Source: Azospirillum cavernae (lineage in GTDB: Bacteria; Pseudomonadota; Alphaproteobacteria; Azospirillales; Azospirillaceae). Taken from it: 64,000 bases of DNA. Under the pieces are notes generated by a model. That model was not told the origin of the DNA. It was given only the letters and a program-made list of their open reading frames with translations, and searched no databases. The stretch's first letter is position 1. The number at the start of each line of letters is the position of its first letter. Positions 40,867 to 50,584 of the stretch are shown piece by piece. The stretch covers positions 310,001 through 374,000 of the forward strand of contig NZ_QYUL01000002.1 of the NCBI RefSeq assembly GCF_003590795.1. The letters are read 5' to 3'. Both the position numbers and the translations under genes were made by a program.

Positions 40867-42867
40867 TTACGCGAATTCCACGATCTTTTGATCGACCGCC
40901 AAGCTGCTGCCCGGGGCGGCGTGGATTTTCGCGACCGTGCCATCCTGGGATGCCCGCAGGATGTTTTCCATCTTCATCGCCTCGACCACGGCCAGCACTT
41001 CGCCCGCCTTGATCTCCTGCCCTTCCGTCACCGCCAGCGAGACCAGCAGGCCCGGCATCGGCGACAGCAGGAACTTCGACATGTCCGGCGGCGCCTTCAC
41101 CGGCATCAGCGCGTCGAGACGGGCGGCGTTCGGCGTCAGCACCTTGACCATCGCCTGCGCGCCGGAATGGTGCAGGCGGTAGCCGACGCCGACGCGGTCA
41201 ACCTGGATGCAGACATGCTCGCCGTTCACCGTGCCACGGAACAGCGGCTCGCCGATCTGCCAATCGCTCCACACCGTGTGGTGCTTGCCAGCGATGTCCA
41301 CCGTGTAGCCGACGCGCTGCGGGCTGCCGTCGGCGGGGTGCAGATGCACCGGGTGCGGCGAGCCGTCGAGCACCACGACCCAATCATCGCGCACCTTGAC
41401 GGTGTTGCCCGCCATCTTGCCGGAGATCTGGATGTCGCGGTCGTTCAGGCTGCGGTGGATGACCGCCGCGACCGACACCAGCACCGCCGGATCGTCGGGC
41501 GGCAGATCGGAGGCGTGGAAGCCGTTCGGGTATTCTTCGGCGATGAAGTTGGTGGTCAGACGGCCATCGACGAAGCGCTGGTTCGCCATCAGCGAGGCCA
41601 GGAACGGGATGTTGTGGCTGACGCCCCGGATGTAATATTGGTCGAGCGCCTCGCGCATCCGGCCAATCGCCGCGTCGCGCGTCGAACCCCAGGTGCAGAG
41701 CTTGGCGATCATCGGGTCGTAGAACATCGAGATCTCGCCGCCCTCGAACACGCCGGTGTCCACCCGCACATGCGGGTCGTCCGACGGCGGCCGGTAATGC
41801 GACAGACGGCCGGTCGAGGGCAGGAAGTTGCGGAAGGGATCCTCCGCGTAGACGCGCGCCTCGATGGCCCAGCCATGCAGACGGACGTCCTCCTGCTTGA
41901 TCGTCAGCTTCTCGCCCGCCGCGACGCGGATCATCAGCTCGACCAGATCAAAGCCGGTGATGAGTTCCGTGACCGGGTGTTCGACCTGAAGACGGGTGTT
42001 CATCTCCAGGAAGTAGAAATTGCGGTCGCCATCGACGATGAATTCGACGGTGCCCGCCGATTTGTATTGCACGGCGTCGGCCAGCGCGACGGCCTGTTCG
42101 CCCATCGCCTTGCGGGTGGCGGCGTCCAGGAACGGGCTGGGGGCTTCTTCGATCACCTTCTGGTGACGGCGCTGGATCGAGCATTCACGCTCGCCCAGAT
42201 ACAGCGAGGTGCCTTGGCCGTCCGACAGAAGCTGAATTTCGATGTGGCGCGGCTGCTGAATGTATTTTTCGACGAACACACGGTCGTCGGCGAAGCTGGA
42301 GCGCGCCTCGTTGGTCGCCGACCGGAAGCCCTCGCGCGCCTCCTCGTCGTTCCAGGCCACGCGCATGCCCTTGCCGCCGCCGCCCGCCGACGCCTTAATC
42401 ATCACCGGATAGCCGATCTCGCGGGCGATTTTCACCGCCTCTTCGTCATCCGCGATGACGCCGAGATAGCCGGGAACGGTGGAGACGCCCGCCGCCTTGG
42501 CCAGCTTCTTCGATTCGATCTTGTCGCCCATCGCCCGCATGGCGTGGGCGTCCGGGCCGATGAAGGCGATCCCGGCGGCGGCGAGCGCCTCCTGGAAGCC
42601 GGGCTTTTCCGACAGAAAGCCGTAGCCGGGGTGGACGGCCTGCGCGCCGGTCTTCTTGCAGGCGTCGATGATCTTGTCGATCAGCAGATAGCTTTGCGCC
42701 GAGGCGGGCGGGCCGATGTGAACGGCCTCGTCGGCCATTTCGACATGCAGGGCGTTCTTGTCGGCGTCGGAATAGACCGCCACCGTCTTGATGCCCAAAC
42801 GACGCGCCGTGCGGATGACGCGGCAAGCGATTTCGCCACGGTTGGCGATGAGAATTTTCTCAAACAT
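40867..42867 (-). CDS. pccA: Propionyl-CoA carboxylase alpha subunit (biotin carboxylase and carrier)
   Basis: The 666-residue product holds biotin carboxylase ([23 protein letters not shown]-grasp loop [55 protein letters not shown]), a middle domain that binds the beta subunit, and a C-terminal biotinyl domain with the acceptor Lys632 in [10 protein letters not shown]. It carboxylates biotin with bicarbonate and ATP; pccB then moves the carboxyl to propionyl-CoA. The ATG at 42867 begins the conserved [11 protein letters not shown]. It follows pccB by 11 bases in one operon. Confidence 0.96.
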   Translation of the reverse strand: MFEKILIANRGEIACRVIRTARRLGIKTVAVYSDADKNALHVEMADEAVHIGPPASAQSYLLIDKIIDACKKTGAQAVHPGYGFLSEKPGFQEALAAAGIAFIGPDAHAMRAMGDKIESKKLAKAAGVSTVPGYLGVIADDEEAVKIAREIGYPVMIKASAGGGGKGMRVAWNDEEAREGFRSATNEARSSFADDRVFVEKYIQQPRHIEIQLLSDGQGTSLYLGERECSIQRRHQKVIEEAPSPFLDAATRKAMGEQAVALADAVQYKSAGTVEFIVDGDRNFYFLEMNTRLQVEHPVTELITGFDLVELMIRVAAGEKLTIKQEDVRLHGWAIEARVYAEDPFRNFLPSTGRLSHYRPPSDDPHVRVDTGVFEGGEISMFYDPMIAKLCTWGSTRDAAIGRMREALDQYYIRGVSHNIPFLASLMANQRFVDGRLTTNFIAEEYPNGFHASDLPPDDPAVLVSVAAVIHRSLNDRDIQISGKMAGNTVKVRDDWVVVLDGSPHPVHLHPADGSPQRVGYTVDIAGKHHTVWSDWQIGEPLFRGTVNGEHVCIQVDRVGVGYRLHHSGAQAMVKVLTPNAARLDALMPVKAPPDMSKFLLSPMPGLLVSLAVTEGQEIKAGEVLAVVEAMKMENILRASQDGTVAKIHAAPGSSLAVDQKIVEFA

Positions 42868-42878
42868 GCGGCCAGCCC

Positions 42879-44411
42879 TCACAGCGGAATGTTGTCGTGC
42901 TTGCGCCAGGGGTTCTGGAGCTGCTTGTTTTTCAGCATGGACAGCGCCCGGGCGACGCGGCGGCGGGTGCCGTGCGGCATGATGACGTCGTCGATGTAGC
43001 CGCGCGAGGCCGCCACGAAGGGGTTGGCGAATTTCTGGCGGTACTCTTCGGTGCGCGCGTCGATCTTCTCAGCGTCGCCGATGTCGCCCCGAAAGATGAT
43101 CTCGACCGCGCCCTTCGACCCCATGACGGCGATTTCCGCCGTCGGCCACGCGTAATTGATGTCGCCGCGCAGATGCTTGGACGACATCACGTCGTACGCG
43201 CCGCCGTACGCCTTGCGGGTGATGACCGTCACCTTCGGCACGGTGGCTTCAGCGTACGCGTACAGCAGCTTGGCGCCATGCTTGATGATGCCGTTGTATT
43301 CCTGGCTGGTGCCGGGCATGAAGCCGGGGACATCCACCAGGGTCAGGATCGGAATTTCAAAGGCGTCGCAGAAGCGTACGAAGCGCGCGGCCTTCTTGGA
43401 GCTGTCGATGTCCAGGCAGCCCGCCAGCACCATCGGCTGGTTGGCGACGATGCCAACCGTCGAGCCGTTCATCCGGCCAAAGCCGATCAGGATGTTCTTG
43501 GCGTATTCCGGCTGAAGCTCGAAGAAATCGCCCTCGTCCACGATCTTGAGGATCAACTCCTTCATGTCGTAGGGCTTGTTGGCGTTCTCCGGCACCAGCG
43601 TGTCGAGCGAGAAATCCTCGCGGTCCAGCGGGTCGGCGCAGGGCCGGACCGGGGCCTTTTCGCGGTTCGAGGAGGGCAGGAAATCGACGAAGCGGCGCAG
43701 TTGCAGCAGCGCCTCCACGTCGTTTTCAAAGGCCAGATCGGCCACGCCCGACTTGGTGGAGTGGGTGATGGCGCCGCCCAGCTCCTCGGCGGTCACGACC
43801 TCGTGGGTGACGGTCTTCACCACGTCGGGGCCGGTGACGAACATGTAGGAGCTGTCCTTCACCATGAAGATGAAGTCGGTCATGGCCGGGGAATAGACCG
43901 CGCCGCCCGCGCACGGCCCCATGATGAGGGAGATTTGCGGAATGACGCCCGAGGCGTCGACGTTGCGCTGGAACACCTCGGCGTAGCCGCCGAGCGAGGC
44001 GACGCCCTCTTGGATGCGCGCGCCGCCGGAATCATTCAGGCCGATGACCGGCGCGCCGACCTTCAGCGCCTGGTCCATGATCTTGCAGATCTTCTCCGCG
44101 TGGGCTTCGGACAGCGAGCCGCCGAACACGGTGAAATCCTGGCTGAACACAAAGACCAAACGACCGTTCACCGTGCCGTGGCCGGTGACGACGCCGTCGC
44201 CGGGAACCTTCTGGCTTTCCATGCCGAAGTCGATGCAGCGGTGTTCGACAAACATGTCGAACTCCTCGAACGACCCTTCGTCCAGGAAGAGGTCGATGCG
44301 TTCGCGCGCGGTCAGTTTGCCTTTGGCGTGCTGACCGGCGACGCGCTTTTCACCGCCGCCCAGCCGCGCGCCGGCGCGCATGGACTCCAACTTGGCCAGA
44401 ATGTCTTGCAT
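42879..44411 (-). CDS. pccB: Propionyl-CoA carboxylase beta subunit (carboxyltransferase)
   Basis: The 510-residue carboxyltransferase has two crotonase-like halves: [20 protein letters not shown] and [16 protein letters not shown] [20 protein letters not shown] with [20 protein letters not shown] in the first, and [20 protein letters not shown] with [20 protein letters not shown] in the second. It transfers the carboxyl from biotin to propionyl-CoA, giving (S)-methylmalonyl-CoA. The start ATG at 44411 fits the family N-terminus ([20 protein letters not shown]). It is first in the operon and faces the regulator gene across a region with likely regulator sites. Confidence 0.96.
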   Translation of the reverse strand: MQDILAKLESMRAGARLGGGEKRVAGQHAKGKLTARERIDLFLDEGSFEEFDMFVEHRCIDFGMESQKVPGDGVVTGHGTVNGRLVFVFSQDFTVFGGSLSEAHAEKICKIMDQALKVGAPVIGLNDSGGARIQEGVASLGGYAEVFQRNVDASGVIPQISLIMGPCAGGAVYSPAMTDFIFMVKDSSYMFVTGPDVVKTVTHEVVTAEELGGAITHSTKSGVADLAFENDVEALLQLRRFVDFLPSSNREKAPVRPCADPLDREDFSLDTLVPENANKPYDMKELILKIVDEGDFFELQPEYAKNILIGFGRMNGSTVGIVANQPMVLAGCLDIDSSKKAARFVRFCDAFEIPILTLVDVPGFMPGTSQEYNGIIKHGAKLLYAYAEATVPKVTVITRKAYGGAYDVMSSKHLRGDINYAWPTAEIAVMGSKGAVEIIFRGDIGDAEKIDARTEEYRQKFANPFVAASRGYIDDVIMPHGTRRRVARALSMLKNKQLQNPWRKHDNIPL

Positions 44412-44503
44412 CGGGCGTTCCCAATCCTGTCGTCGCGTCCTGATCTTCCGCCCCGGTTGCGGCAGACGCGTTCCCTCACCGGATCGACGCGGATTATTCA
44501 CAA

Positions 44504-44597
44504 ACTTCGCATGGGTTCAAACAAGCTCTTCGCAAAAACGTGCGAAGTTGCGAATGTCTTTGCAAAGCAGGCTTTAACTTTGCCACACTTGCGAAGA
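44504..44597. promoter_or_regulatory. Cluster of TTCGCAAA/TTTGCAAA half-sites, probable ScfR/PccR operator
   Basis: In the 219-base gap between divergent pccB and the regulator lie ACTTCGCA (44504), TTCGCAAA-AACG-TGCGAAGT (44529-44548), TTGCGAA-TGTC-TTTGCAAA (44548-44566) and CTTGCGAAG (44588). Two pairs are spaced by four bases. PccR of Rhodobacter is known to use TTTGCAAA-N4-TTTGCAAA sites at pccB, so this is very likely the binding region controlling both directions. Confidence 0.75.
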
Positions 44598-44630
44598 ATG
44601 GCGGTTTTCCAAGGCCGGGGAATCACACGT

Positions 44631-46073
44631 ATGCAAAAGAAATTATTCCTTGGCTACAAGCTGCGCCGGTTGCGCGAGCAGCGCGGGCTGACCCAGGCGA
44701 CGCTGGCCAAGGCGCTGGATCTGTCCCCCAGCTATCTCAACCAGTTGGAGAACAACCAGCGCCCGTTAACCCTGCCGGTGTTGATGAAAATCTCCGCCGT
44801 GTTCGAGGTTGAGCTGTCCGCCTTTCTGGAGGATGAGGACAGCCGCCTTGTCGCCGATTTGCGCGAGGCGCTGGCCGACCCGCTGTTCGCCGGGGCGCCG
44901 CTGACGGCGGCGGAGCTGCGCAGCGCGGTGGGATCCAGCCCTGAATTGGCCCGCCGGGTGCTCAGCCTGCATCAAGCCTATCAAAAATTGCACGAGCGGG
45001 TGCATTCGCTGGCCGACAGCCTGTCGAACCAGGAGCAGGGCGACAGCTTCGCCGGGCCGCAATTCCCCTATGAGGAGGTGCGGGACTATTTCCACTATTG
45101 CAACAACTACATCGGCCCGCTGGACGAGGCGGCGGAAAAGCTGTGGAACGACGAGAAGATCCACTCCGGCTTTCTGCTGAACGAACTCGCCGCCTATCTG
45201 AAACGCCGCCACGACGTGCGGGTGAAGATCGTCGCCGACGAGGCGGGCGACACCGCCATGCGCAGCTACGACGCCTCAACCGGCACCCTGCGCCTGTCCG
45301 CCCTGCTGAACGGGCCAAGCCGGGCCTTTCACATGGCCAACCAGATCGCCCTGCTGGGCTATGGCGACGTCATCGACCAACTGGTCGAGCAGGCGAAATT
45401 CTCCAGCGAGGACGCCCGCTCGGTTTGCCGCGTCGGTCTGGCGAATTACTTCGCGGGCGCGCTGGTCATGCCCTACCGCACCTTCGCCGCCCAGGCCCGC
45501 GCCCTGCGCCACGACATCGAACAGTTGCAAAGCCGCTTTTCCGCCAGTTTCGAGCAGGTGTGCCATCGGCTCTCCACCCTGCAACGGCCGGGCGCGCGCG
45601 GCCTGCCCTTTTACTTTGTCCGGGTGGACATGGCCGGGAACATCACCAAACGCCATTCGGCGACCCGCTTCCACTTCGCCCGCTTCGGCGGCGCCTGCCC
45701 GCTGTGGAACGTGCACGAGGCTTTCGCCCAGCCCGGCAAGATCCTGGTGCAGTTCGCCGAAATGCCCGACCACACCACCTACATCAGCATCGCCCGCACC
45801 GTGACCAAGCGCGGCGGCGCCTATCTGAAGCCCTCCCGACAATTCGCCGTCGGCTTGGGCTGCGAGACCAGCCACGCGTCGGAACTGGTCTACGCCGCCG
45901 GCATCAACACCGCCGATCTGAAGGCCGCCGTCCCCATCGGCGTCAACTGCCGCCTGTGCGAACGCACCGACTGCCAACAACGCGCCTTCCCCCCCATCGG
46001 CAGCGCGCTGCGGGTGAACGAGCATCACCGCAGCTTCGTGCCTTATCTGTTCGATCAGCCGGGAAAACGCTGA
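44631..46073 (+). CDS. Short-chain fatty acyl-CoA regulator (ScfR/PccR family, XRE plus DUF2083)
   Basis: The 480-residue protein begins with an XRE helix-turn-helix (KLRRLREQRGLTQATLAKAL, LDLSPSYLNQLENNQRPLT). It continues with an IrrE-like middle (SRAFHMANQIALLGYGDVID) and the DUF2083 C-terminal part (FYFVRVDMAGNITKRHSATR, GGACPLWNVHEAF, GVNCRLCERTDCQQRAFPPI) with four Cys. ScfR proteins sense acyl-CoAs; PccR senses propionyl-CoA-related metabolites and activates pcc genes. Divergence from pccB plus matching sites makes that role likely. The ATG at 44631 fits the family start; an upstream ATG at 44598 lies within the half-site area. Confidence 0.92.
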   Translation: MQKKLFLGYKLRRLREQRGLTQATLAKALDLSPSYLNQLENNQRPLTLPVLMKISAVFEVELSAFLEDEDSRLVADLREALADPLFAGAPLTAAELRSAVGSSPELARRVLSLHQAYQKLHERVHSLADSLSNQEQGDSFAGPQFPYEEVRDYFHYCNNYIGPLDEAAEKLWNDEKIHSGFLLNELAAYLKRRHDVRVKIVADEAGDTAMRSYDASTGTLRLSALLNGPSRAFHMANQIALLGYGDVIDQLVEQAKFSSEDARSVCRVGLANYFAGALVMPYRTFAAQARALRHDIEQLQSRFSASFEQVCHRLSTLQRPGARGLPFYFVRVDMAGNITKRHSATRFHFARFGGACPLWNVHEAFAQPGKILVQFAEMPDHTTYISIARTVTKRGGAYLKPSRQFAVGLGCETSHASELVYAAGINTADLKAAVPIGVNCRLCERTDCQQRAFPPIGSALRVNEHHRSFVPYLFDQPGKR

Positions 46074-46083
46074 CCCCGCCGGA

Positions 46084-47325
46084 TCACCGCGTCACGGCGG
46101 CCAGATCGCTCTTCGCCCGCCGTTCCCGATGGCCAAGGATTTGCGCGCCCAGCGCCACGGCGGCCAGGGCGACGCCGAACAGGCTCACCGCCCACCAGCC
46201 GCCGTTGTTCCAGGCCACGGTCGCCCCCGCCGAACCAAAGGCGCCGCCCAGGAACATGCCGGTCATGAACAGCGTGTTCAACCGGCTGCGCGCCTCCGGG
46301 CGCAGGGCGTAAACAACGTGCTGGTTGGAAATCAGCGCGCTTTGCATGCCGAGATCCAGCACGATCACCCCAACCACCAACCCGATGAGGCTGTTCCACA
46401 GACCGAAGATCAACCAGGACGCCAGGACCAGCGCCGCGCCCAACAGAATGACCAGATGCGGCCCGCGCCGGTCGGCCAGACGTCCGGCGATGGGCGCGGC
46501 GAACACCCCGATGGCCCCGACGACCCCGAACAGCCCAGCAGCGTCGGCCCCCAAACCGAAGGCCGGTTCCTCCAGATGCAAAGCGAGAATGGTCCAGAAG
46601 GCGGAAAAGCCGCCGAACAGCGCTGATTGGGTCAGGGTGGCGCGGCGCAAGGTCGGCTCCTCCCGCCACAGATGCCGCAGCGAGGCCAAGGCCGCGCCAT
46701 AGCGCAGGCCAGAGGCCGGGGCGGCGTGGCGCGGCAGGGCGAGCGCCATCGACAGGGCGCCAAGCAGCGCCAGCGGCACGCCCACCCAGAACATCGCCCG
46801 CCACCCGGCGTGGGTGGCGACGAAACCGGCCAGCGTCCGGCTGAACAGGATGCCGCAAAGCAGGCCCGCCATCACCGTGCCGATGACCCCGCCCCGCCGC
46901 TCCGGGCTGGCCAGCGCCGCCGCGAAGGGAACGATCTGCTGCGCCACCGCCGCGTTGGCCCCGACCAGCACCGAAGCCAGCAGCAAAAGCGCGGCGGTCG
47001 GGGCGGAGGCGGCCAGAACCAGCGCCAGCGCGATGCACAGGAATTGCGCCACGATCAACCGCCGCCGGTCCATCAGATCGCCCAACGGCACCAGCAGGAA
47101 CAGCCCCGCCGCGTAGCCAAGCTGGGTGGCGGTCGGGATCAGGCCGGTGGCCGTCTGCCCCACGAAACTCCGCTGGATCTCCGCCAGCATCGGTTGGTTG
47201 TAATAGATGTTCGCCACGGCGACGCCGCAGGCGGCGGCCATGGCGAAGGTCAACCCACGGCCCAGCGGAGCTTGCGCGTCAGCCGAGGGAGCTTGGGATG
47301 GGGCGGCGGCCAGAGGCGGGGTCAT
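46084..47325 (-). CDS. MFS family transporter, probable drug/metabolite exporter
   Basis: The 413-residue protein has 12 predicted membrane helices, the loop motif [13 protein letters not shown] between helices 2 and 3, and the start [18 protein letters not shown] frequent in a large subgroup of bacterial MFS exporters. The substrate is unknown. It ends 10 bases from the ScfR gene (tail to tail) and is divergent from a LysR gene across 105 bases that hold a TTGATA-N8-TATCAA palindrome. LysR control of the exporter is the natural reading. Confidence 0.92.
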   Translation of the reverse strand: MTPPLAAAPSQAPSADAQAPLGRGLTFAMAAACGVAVANIYYNQPMLAEIQRSFVGQTATGLIPTATQLGYAAGLFLLVPLGDLMDRRRLIVAQFLCIALALVLAASAPTAALLLLASVLVGANAAVAQQIVPFAAALASPERRGGVIGTVMAGLLCGILFSRTLAGFVATHAGWRAMFWVGVPLALLGALSMALALPRHAAPASGLRYGAALASLRHLWREEPTLRRATLTQSALFGGFSAFWTILALHLEEPAFGLGADAAGLFGVVGAIGVFAAPIAGRLADRRGPHLVILLGAALVLASWLIFGLWNSLIGLVVGVIVLDLGMQSALISNQHVVYALRPEARSRLNTLFMTGMFLGGAFGSAGATVAWNNGGWWAVSLFGVALAAVALGAQILGHRERRAKSDLAAVTR

Positions 47326-47399
47326 CGGTCAGACCTTTCGAAGGAACACAGCGTTGGCGCACTGTGGCAGCTTATCGGAAAACGTTGTAGATGGAGTGT

Positions 47400-47419
47400 T
47401 TGATAGGCCGGTTTATCAA
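47400..47419. promoter_or_regulatory. Palindrome TTGATA-N8-TATCAA, probable LysR operator
   Basis: TTGATA (47400-47405) and TATCAA (47414-47419) form a perfect dyad 12 bases before the LysR start and within the exporter/LysR divergent region. Size and symmetry fit a LysR-type recognition site, which would let the regulator control itself and the exporter. Confidence 0.55.
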
Positions 47420-47430
47420 AAGGCGATGGA

Positions 47431-48348
47431 ATGGACACGGACGCGGTGGCGGTTCTGGTGACGGCGGCGGCGGCGGGCAGCCTGTCGGCGGCGGCGCGGC
47501 GGCTGGGCATCACCCCGATGATCGCCACCCGCCGCTTGGCGGCGCTGGAGCGTGATTTGGGCGTCACCCTGATGCACCGCACCACCCGCTCCCTGTCCTT
47601 GACGCCGGAAGGGGACGCCTTCCTGCCCTACGCCCAGGCGCTGGTGGAGAGCGAGGCGGCGGGCCGCGCCAATCTGCGCGCGGCGGCGGCGGGGGCGTCG
47701 GGCCTGCTGCGGGTGTCGGTCTCCACCGCCTTTGGCCGGAAGATCGTGGCGCCGCTCGTGCCCAGCTTGCTGCGGGCGAATCCCGATTTGCGGATTGATC
47801 TGGATTTCACCGACCGGGTGGTCGATGTGGTGGCCAGCGGGGCCGATCTGGCCATCCGCATCGCCCATCTGCGCGACAACAGCCTGATCGCTCAAAGGCT
47901 GGCCGATGGTCCACGGGTTCTGTGCGCCGCCCCCGCCTACCTCGCCGAACGCGGTGCGCCGACCCGGATCGAGGATTTGGCCGACCATGATTGCCTGCTG
48001 CTGAGCGGGGCCACCCACTGGCCCTTCCAAGTGGAGGGGCGGGAGCGTCGGGTGCGCGTGCAGGGCCGCTTCTCCGCCAGCAGCATCGAGGGGCTGCACG
48101 AGGCCTGTCTTGGCGGCGCGGGCATCACCCTGCTGGCCACCTGGAACGCGCGGGAGGATTTGCGAGCCGGGCGTCTGGTCCCGGTTGTTCTGAGCGACGC
48201 GACGTTGGAGGAGTTGCCGATCTGGGCCGTCTACCCGCCCGCCCGGCTGATTCTGCCAAAGCTACGCGTGTTCATCGCGGCGCTGAAACAGGCGTTGGCC
48301 CAGGACGCGACGACCGCGCCCCAGGCCAAACCCGAACCCTCGCCGTAA
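47431..48348 (+). CDS. LysR family transcriptional regulator
   Basis: The 305-residue protein has the LysR helix-turn-helix (AVLVTAAAAGSLSAAARRLG, ITPMIATRRLAALERDLG, LMHRTTRSLSLTPEG) and the periplasmic-binding-like effector domain (LRVSVSTAFGRKIVAPLVPS, FTDRVVDVVASGADLAIRIA). The CrgA/AaeR-like subgroup pattern is visible. Divergent from the MFS exporter, it is probably that gene's regulator. The effector is unknown. The ATG at 47431 sits 12 bases after the palindrome. Confidence 0.93.
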   Translation: MDTDAVAVLVTAAAAGSLSAAARRLGITPMIATRRLAALERDLGVTLMHRTTRSLSLTPEGDAFLPYAQALVESEAAGRANLRAAAAGASGLLRVSVSTAFGRKIVAPLVPSLLRANPDLRIDLDFTDRVVDVVASGADLAIRIAHLRDNSLIAQRLADGPRVLCAAPAYLAERGAPTRIEDLADHDCLLLSGATHWPFQVEGRERRVRVQGRFSASSIEGLHEACLGGAGITLLATWNAREDLRAGRLVPVVLSDATLEELPIWAVYPPARLILPKLRVFIAALKQALAQDATTAPQAKPEPSP

Positions 48349-48364
48349 CCCAAAAACCCCGGCG

Positions 48365-48967
48365 TCAGCCGTGCAGCTTGCTCGTGATCTCAGCGACATG
48401 GCGGCCCTGGTAGCGGGCGCCGTCCAACTCCACCGCGCTCGGCTGACGCGAGCCGTCGCCGCCAGCGATCGTGCTGGCGCCGTAGGGCGAATTGCCCATG
48501 ACCTCCGACACGCCCATCTGGCCCTGGAAGGCATAAGGCAGGCCGACGATCACCATGCCCTGGTGCAACAGCACGATGTGGGTGCTGAGGATCGTGCTTT
48601 CCTGCCCGCCATGCTGGGTTCCGGTCGAGGTGAAGACGCTGCCGACCTTGCCGACCAACGACCCTTTCATCCACAGACCGCCGGTCTGATCCAGAAAGTT
48701 CTTCATCTGCGAGGCCATGTTGCCAAAGCGCGTCGGCGTGCCGAAGATGATGGCGTCGTAGCTCGCCAACTCGTCCACCGTGGCGACGGGCACGTCGCTT
48801 TCATCCTTGTAATGGGCGCTCTGCCGCGCGGCCTCCGGCACCAATTCGGGAACCCGCTTGACCGTCACCTCGGTTCCAGCGACGGAGCGGGCGCCCTCGG
48901 CCACCGCCTGCGCCATCGTCGAAACATGCCCCCAGCTGCTGTAATAAAGCACCAGAACCTTGGCCAT
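48365..48967 (-). CDS. wrbA: NAD(P)H:quinone oxidoreductase, WrbA type
   Basis: The 200-residue flavodoxin-like enzyme is the usual WrbA length. FMN phosphate-binding loop: [20 protein letters not shown]; further motifs [60 protein letters not shown] and [20 protein letters not shown]. WrbA reduces quinones by two electrons, protecting against redox cycling. The ATG at 48967 begins the conserved [10 protein letters not shown]. It is divergent from a second LysR gene, which probably controls it. Confidence 0.96.
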   Translation of the reverse strand: MAKVLVLYYSSWGHVSTMAQAVAEGARSVAGTEVTVKRVPELVPEAARQSAHYKDESDVPVATVDELASYDAIIFGTPTRFGNMASQMKNFLDQTGGLWMKGSLVGKVGSVFTSTGTQHGGQESTILSTHIVLLHQGMVIVGLPYAFQGQMGVSEVMGNSPYGASTIAGGDGSRQPSAVELDGARYQGRHVAEITSKLHG

Positions 48968-49080
48968 CGTCAGCACTCCCCATGGTTGGCGCGAACACCG
49001 CCGATGCACGTTCCGGCGGTCGCGGTCCCACAGAGATAGTGCGCCGGAGACGATCTGGTAATGGAGGTTCTTGGCACATC

Positions 49081-49103
49081 ATTGTTTCTGGGTGTAGAAC
49101 AAT
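49081..49103. promoter_or_regulatory. Palindrome ATTGTT-N11-AACAAT, probable LysR operator
   Basis: ATTGTT (49081-49086) and AACAAT (49098-49103) form a dyad ending three bases before the LysR start, in the 139-base wrbA/LysR divergent region. LysR proteins bind such T-N11-A dyads, so autoregulation and control of wrbA are likely. Confidence 0.55.
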
Positions 49104-49106
49104 GCC

Positions 49107-50069
49107 ATGGACCGACTCGACGACATGCTCGCCTTCATCAAGGTGGTGGACACCAAAAGCTTCACCGCCGCTGCGGATCGACTGAATCTGTCGAAATCCG
49201 TGGTGTCCCGCCGCATTGGCGAGCTGGAAAACCGGCTGGGCGCCCGGCTGCTCAACCGCACCACCCGCAAGCTGAGCCTGACGGAAGTCGGACAGGCCTA
49301 TTACGAACGTTGCTCCCGCATCCTCGCCGATCTGGAAGAGGCGGAGCAGGCGGTCGCCGACCTGCACGCCGCGCCGCGCGGGCGGTTGCGGGTCAACGCG
49401 CCGGTGTCCTTCGGCGTGCGCCATCTGGCCCCCGCCGTCGCCGAATTCCTCAACCGCTACCCGTTGATCGAGGTCGATCTGGAACTGAACGACCGCTTCG
49501 TCGATCTGGTGGACGAGGGGTATGATCTGGCGATCCGCATCGGTCGGCTGCGCGACAGCTCCTTGATCGCCCGGCGGCTGGCCCCGGCCCGCGCCGTGGT
49601 CTGCGCCAGCCCGGCCTATCTGGAACAGCACGGCACGCCGCAGACGCCCGAGGATCTGAGCAACCATCGTTGCCTGATCTACACCAATCTGCCCACCCCT
49701 GAGATCTGGCATTTCAAGGTGGATGGCGAGGTGCGCGGCGTGCGGGTGTCCGGCCCGATGCGCGGCAACAACGGCGATCTGCTGCGCGACGCCGCCATCG
49801 CCGGGGTGGGAATCGTGCTGTCGCCGACCTTCTTGTGTGGTGACGCCTTGTCGTCGGGCGCCTTGCGCCCCTTCCTGAGCGATTGCATGATCGCCGAGGC
49901 CAGCGTCAACGCGGTCTACCCGCAAAACCGCCATTTGTCGCCGAAGGTGCGCGTCTTCGTGGACTTCCTCGTCCAACGCTTCGGCCAACGGCCCTATTGG
50001 GATTGCGCGCTGCTGGAAACCTTGCAGCCGGACGCCGAACGCGACATCGAACTCTTCGAGCCAAGCTGA
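49107..50069 (+). CDS. LysR family transcriptional regulator (CrgA/DmlR-like)
   Basis: The 320-residue protein shows the LysR DNA-binding domain (LDDMLAFIKVVDTKSFTAAA, DRLNLSKSVVSRRIGELENR, LNRTTRKLSLTEVG) and effector domain (RGRLRVNAPVSFGVRHLAPA, EVDLELNDRFVDLVDEGYDL, IRIGRLRDSSLIARRLAPAR). It is divergent from wrbA with a dyad just before its start, so redox or quinone-responsive control of wrbA is the likely job. The ligand is unknown. Confidence 0.93.
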   Translation: MDRLDDMLAFIKVVDTKSFTAAADRLNLSKSVVSRRIGELENRLGARLLNRTTRKLSLTEVGQAYYERCSRILADLEEAEQAVADLHAAPRGRLRVNAPVSFGVRHLAPAVAEFLNRYPLIEVDLELNDRFVDLVDEGYDLAIRIGRLRDSSLIARRLAPARAVVCASPAYLEQHGTPQTPEDLSNHRCLIYTNLPTPEIWHFKVDGEVRGVRVSGPMRGNNGDLLRDAAIAGVGIVLSPTFLCGDALSSGALRPFLSDCMIAEASVNAVYPQNRHLSPKVRVFVDFLVQRFGQRPYWDCALLETLQPDAERDIELFEPS

Positions 50070-50093
50070 CCCTGCCCGTCGCGCGGCGAAGCG

Positions 50094-50483
50094 TTACGGG
50101 GTGGAGCGACGGCGCGAGCGGAGATTGAGCGCTGTGATGAGGCTGGGTTGCTGGCTGACCACCGGCCCCTGCTGCGTCACCGTCTTCTTCGGCGCGGTGG
50201 ACAGGAAACCGCCAACCCGCGCCCGCAATTCGACCGAGCTGTGGGCGGCGACGTCGGCTGTGCTGGCGACCTGACGGCGCACCGCCGGATCCAACGTGTT
50301 GAAGGCGCGGGACGCGAACTCGAAGGCCGGTTGCGATTTGGTGGCGATCACCTGCCGCAACGCCTTGGACACCAGAACCGTGTCGAGGCCGCCCGGCCCA
50401 TCCACCCCGTCCAACACGTCGGCCAGAATGCCGATGGCTTGCAGCGTCTGGCTGTCTTCCAGGGAAAGGTCTAGAGCGGTCAT
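50094..50483 (-). CDS. Conserved hypothetical protein, 129 residues
   Basis: The protein begins DLSLEDSQTLQAIGILADVL and is mostly helical (VSKALRQVIATKSQPAFEFA, RRQVASTADVAAHSSVELRA), ending in a basic tail (LNLRSRRRSTP). It has no signal peptide or membrane segment and no family I recognise. It is convergent with the second LysR gene (24-base gap) and follows the EamA gene by about 100 bases on the same strand. Confidence 0.6.
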   Translation of the reverse strand: MTALDLSLEDSQTLQAIGILADVLDGVDGPGGLDTVLVSKALRQVIATKSQPAFEFASRAFNTLDPAVRRQVASTADVAAHSSVELRARVGGFLSTAPKKTVTQQGPVVSQQPSLITALNLRSRRRSTP

Positions 50484-50584
50484 GCGGTTCGTTCCGTTCG
50501 TCTCAGGCGGGACAGGCCGAAGCCCCGCCCGGATTGCACGATCCTCAAAGCATAATCCGTGCGCCGCCGTCTGGCAATCCGCCG

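Noticed and set aside
42897..44597. Plus-strand frame running for 570 codons into the ScfR gene
   Set aside because: It is antisense to pccB, has codon usage of a shadow frame, and the conserved regulator begins only at 44631.
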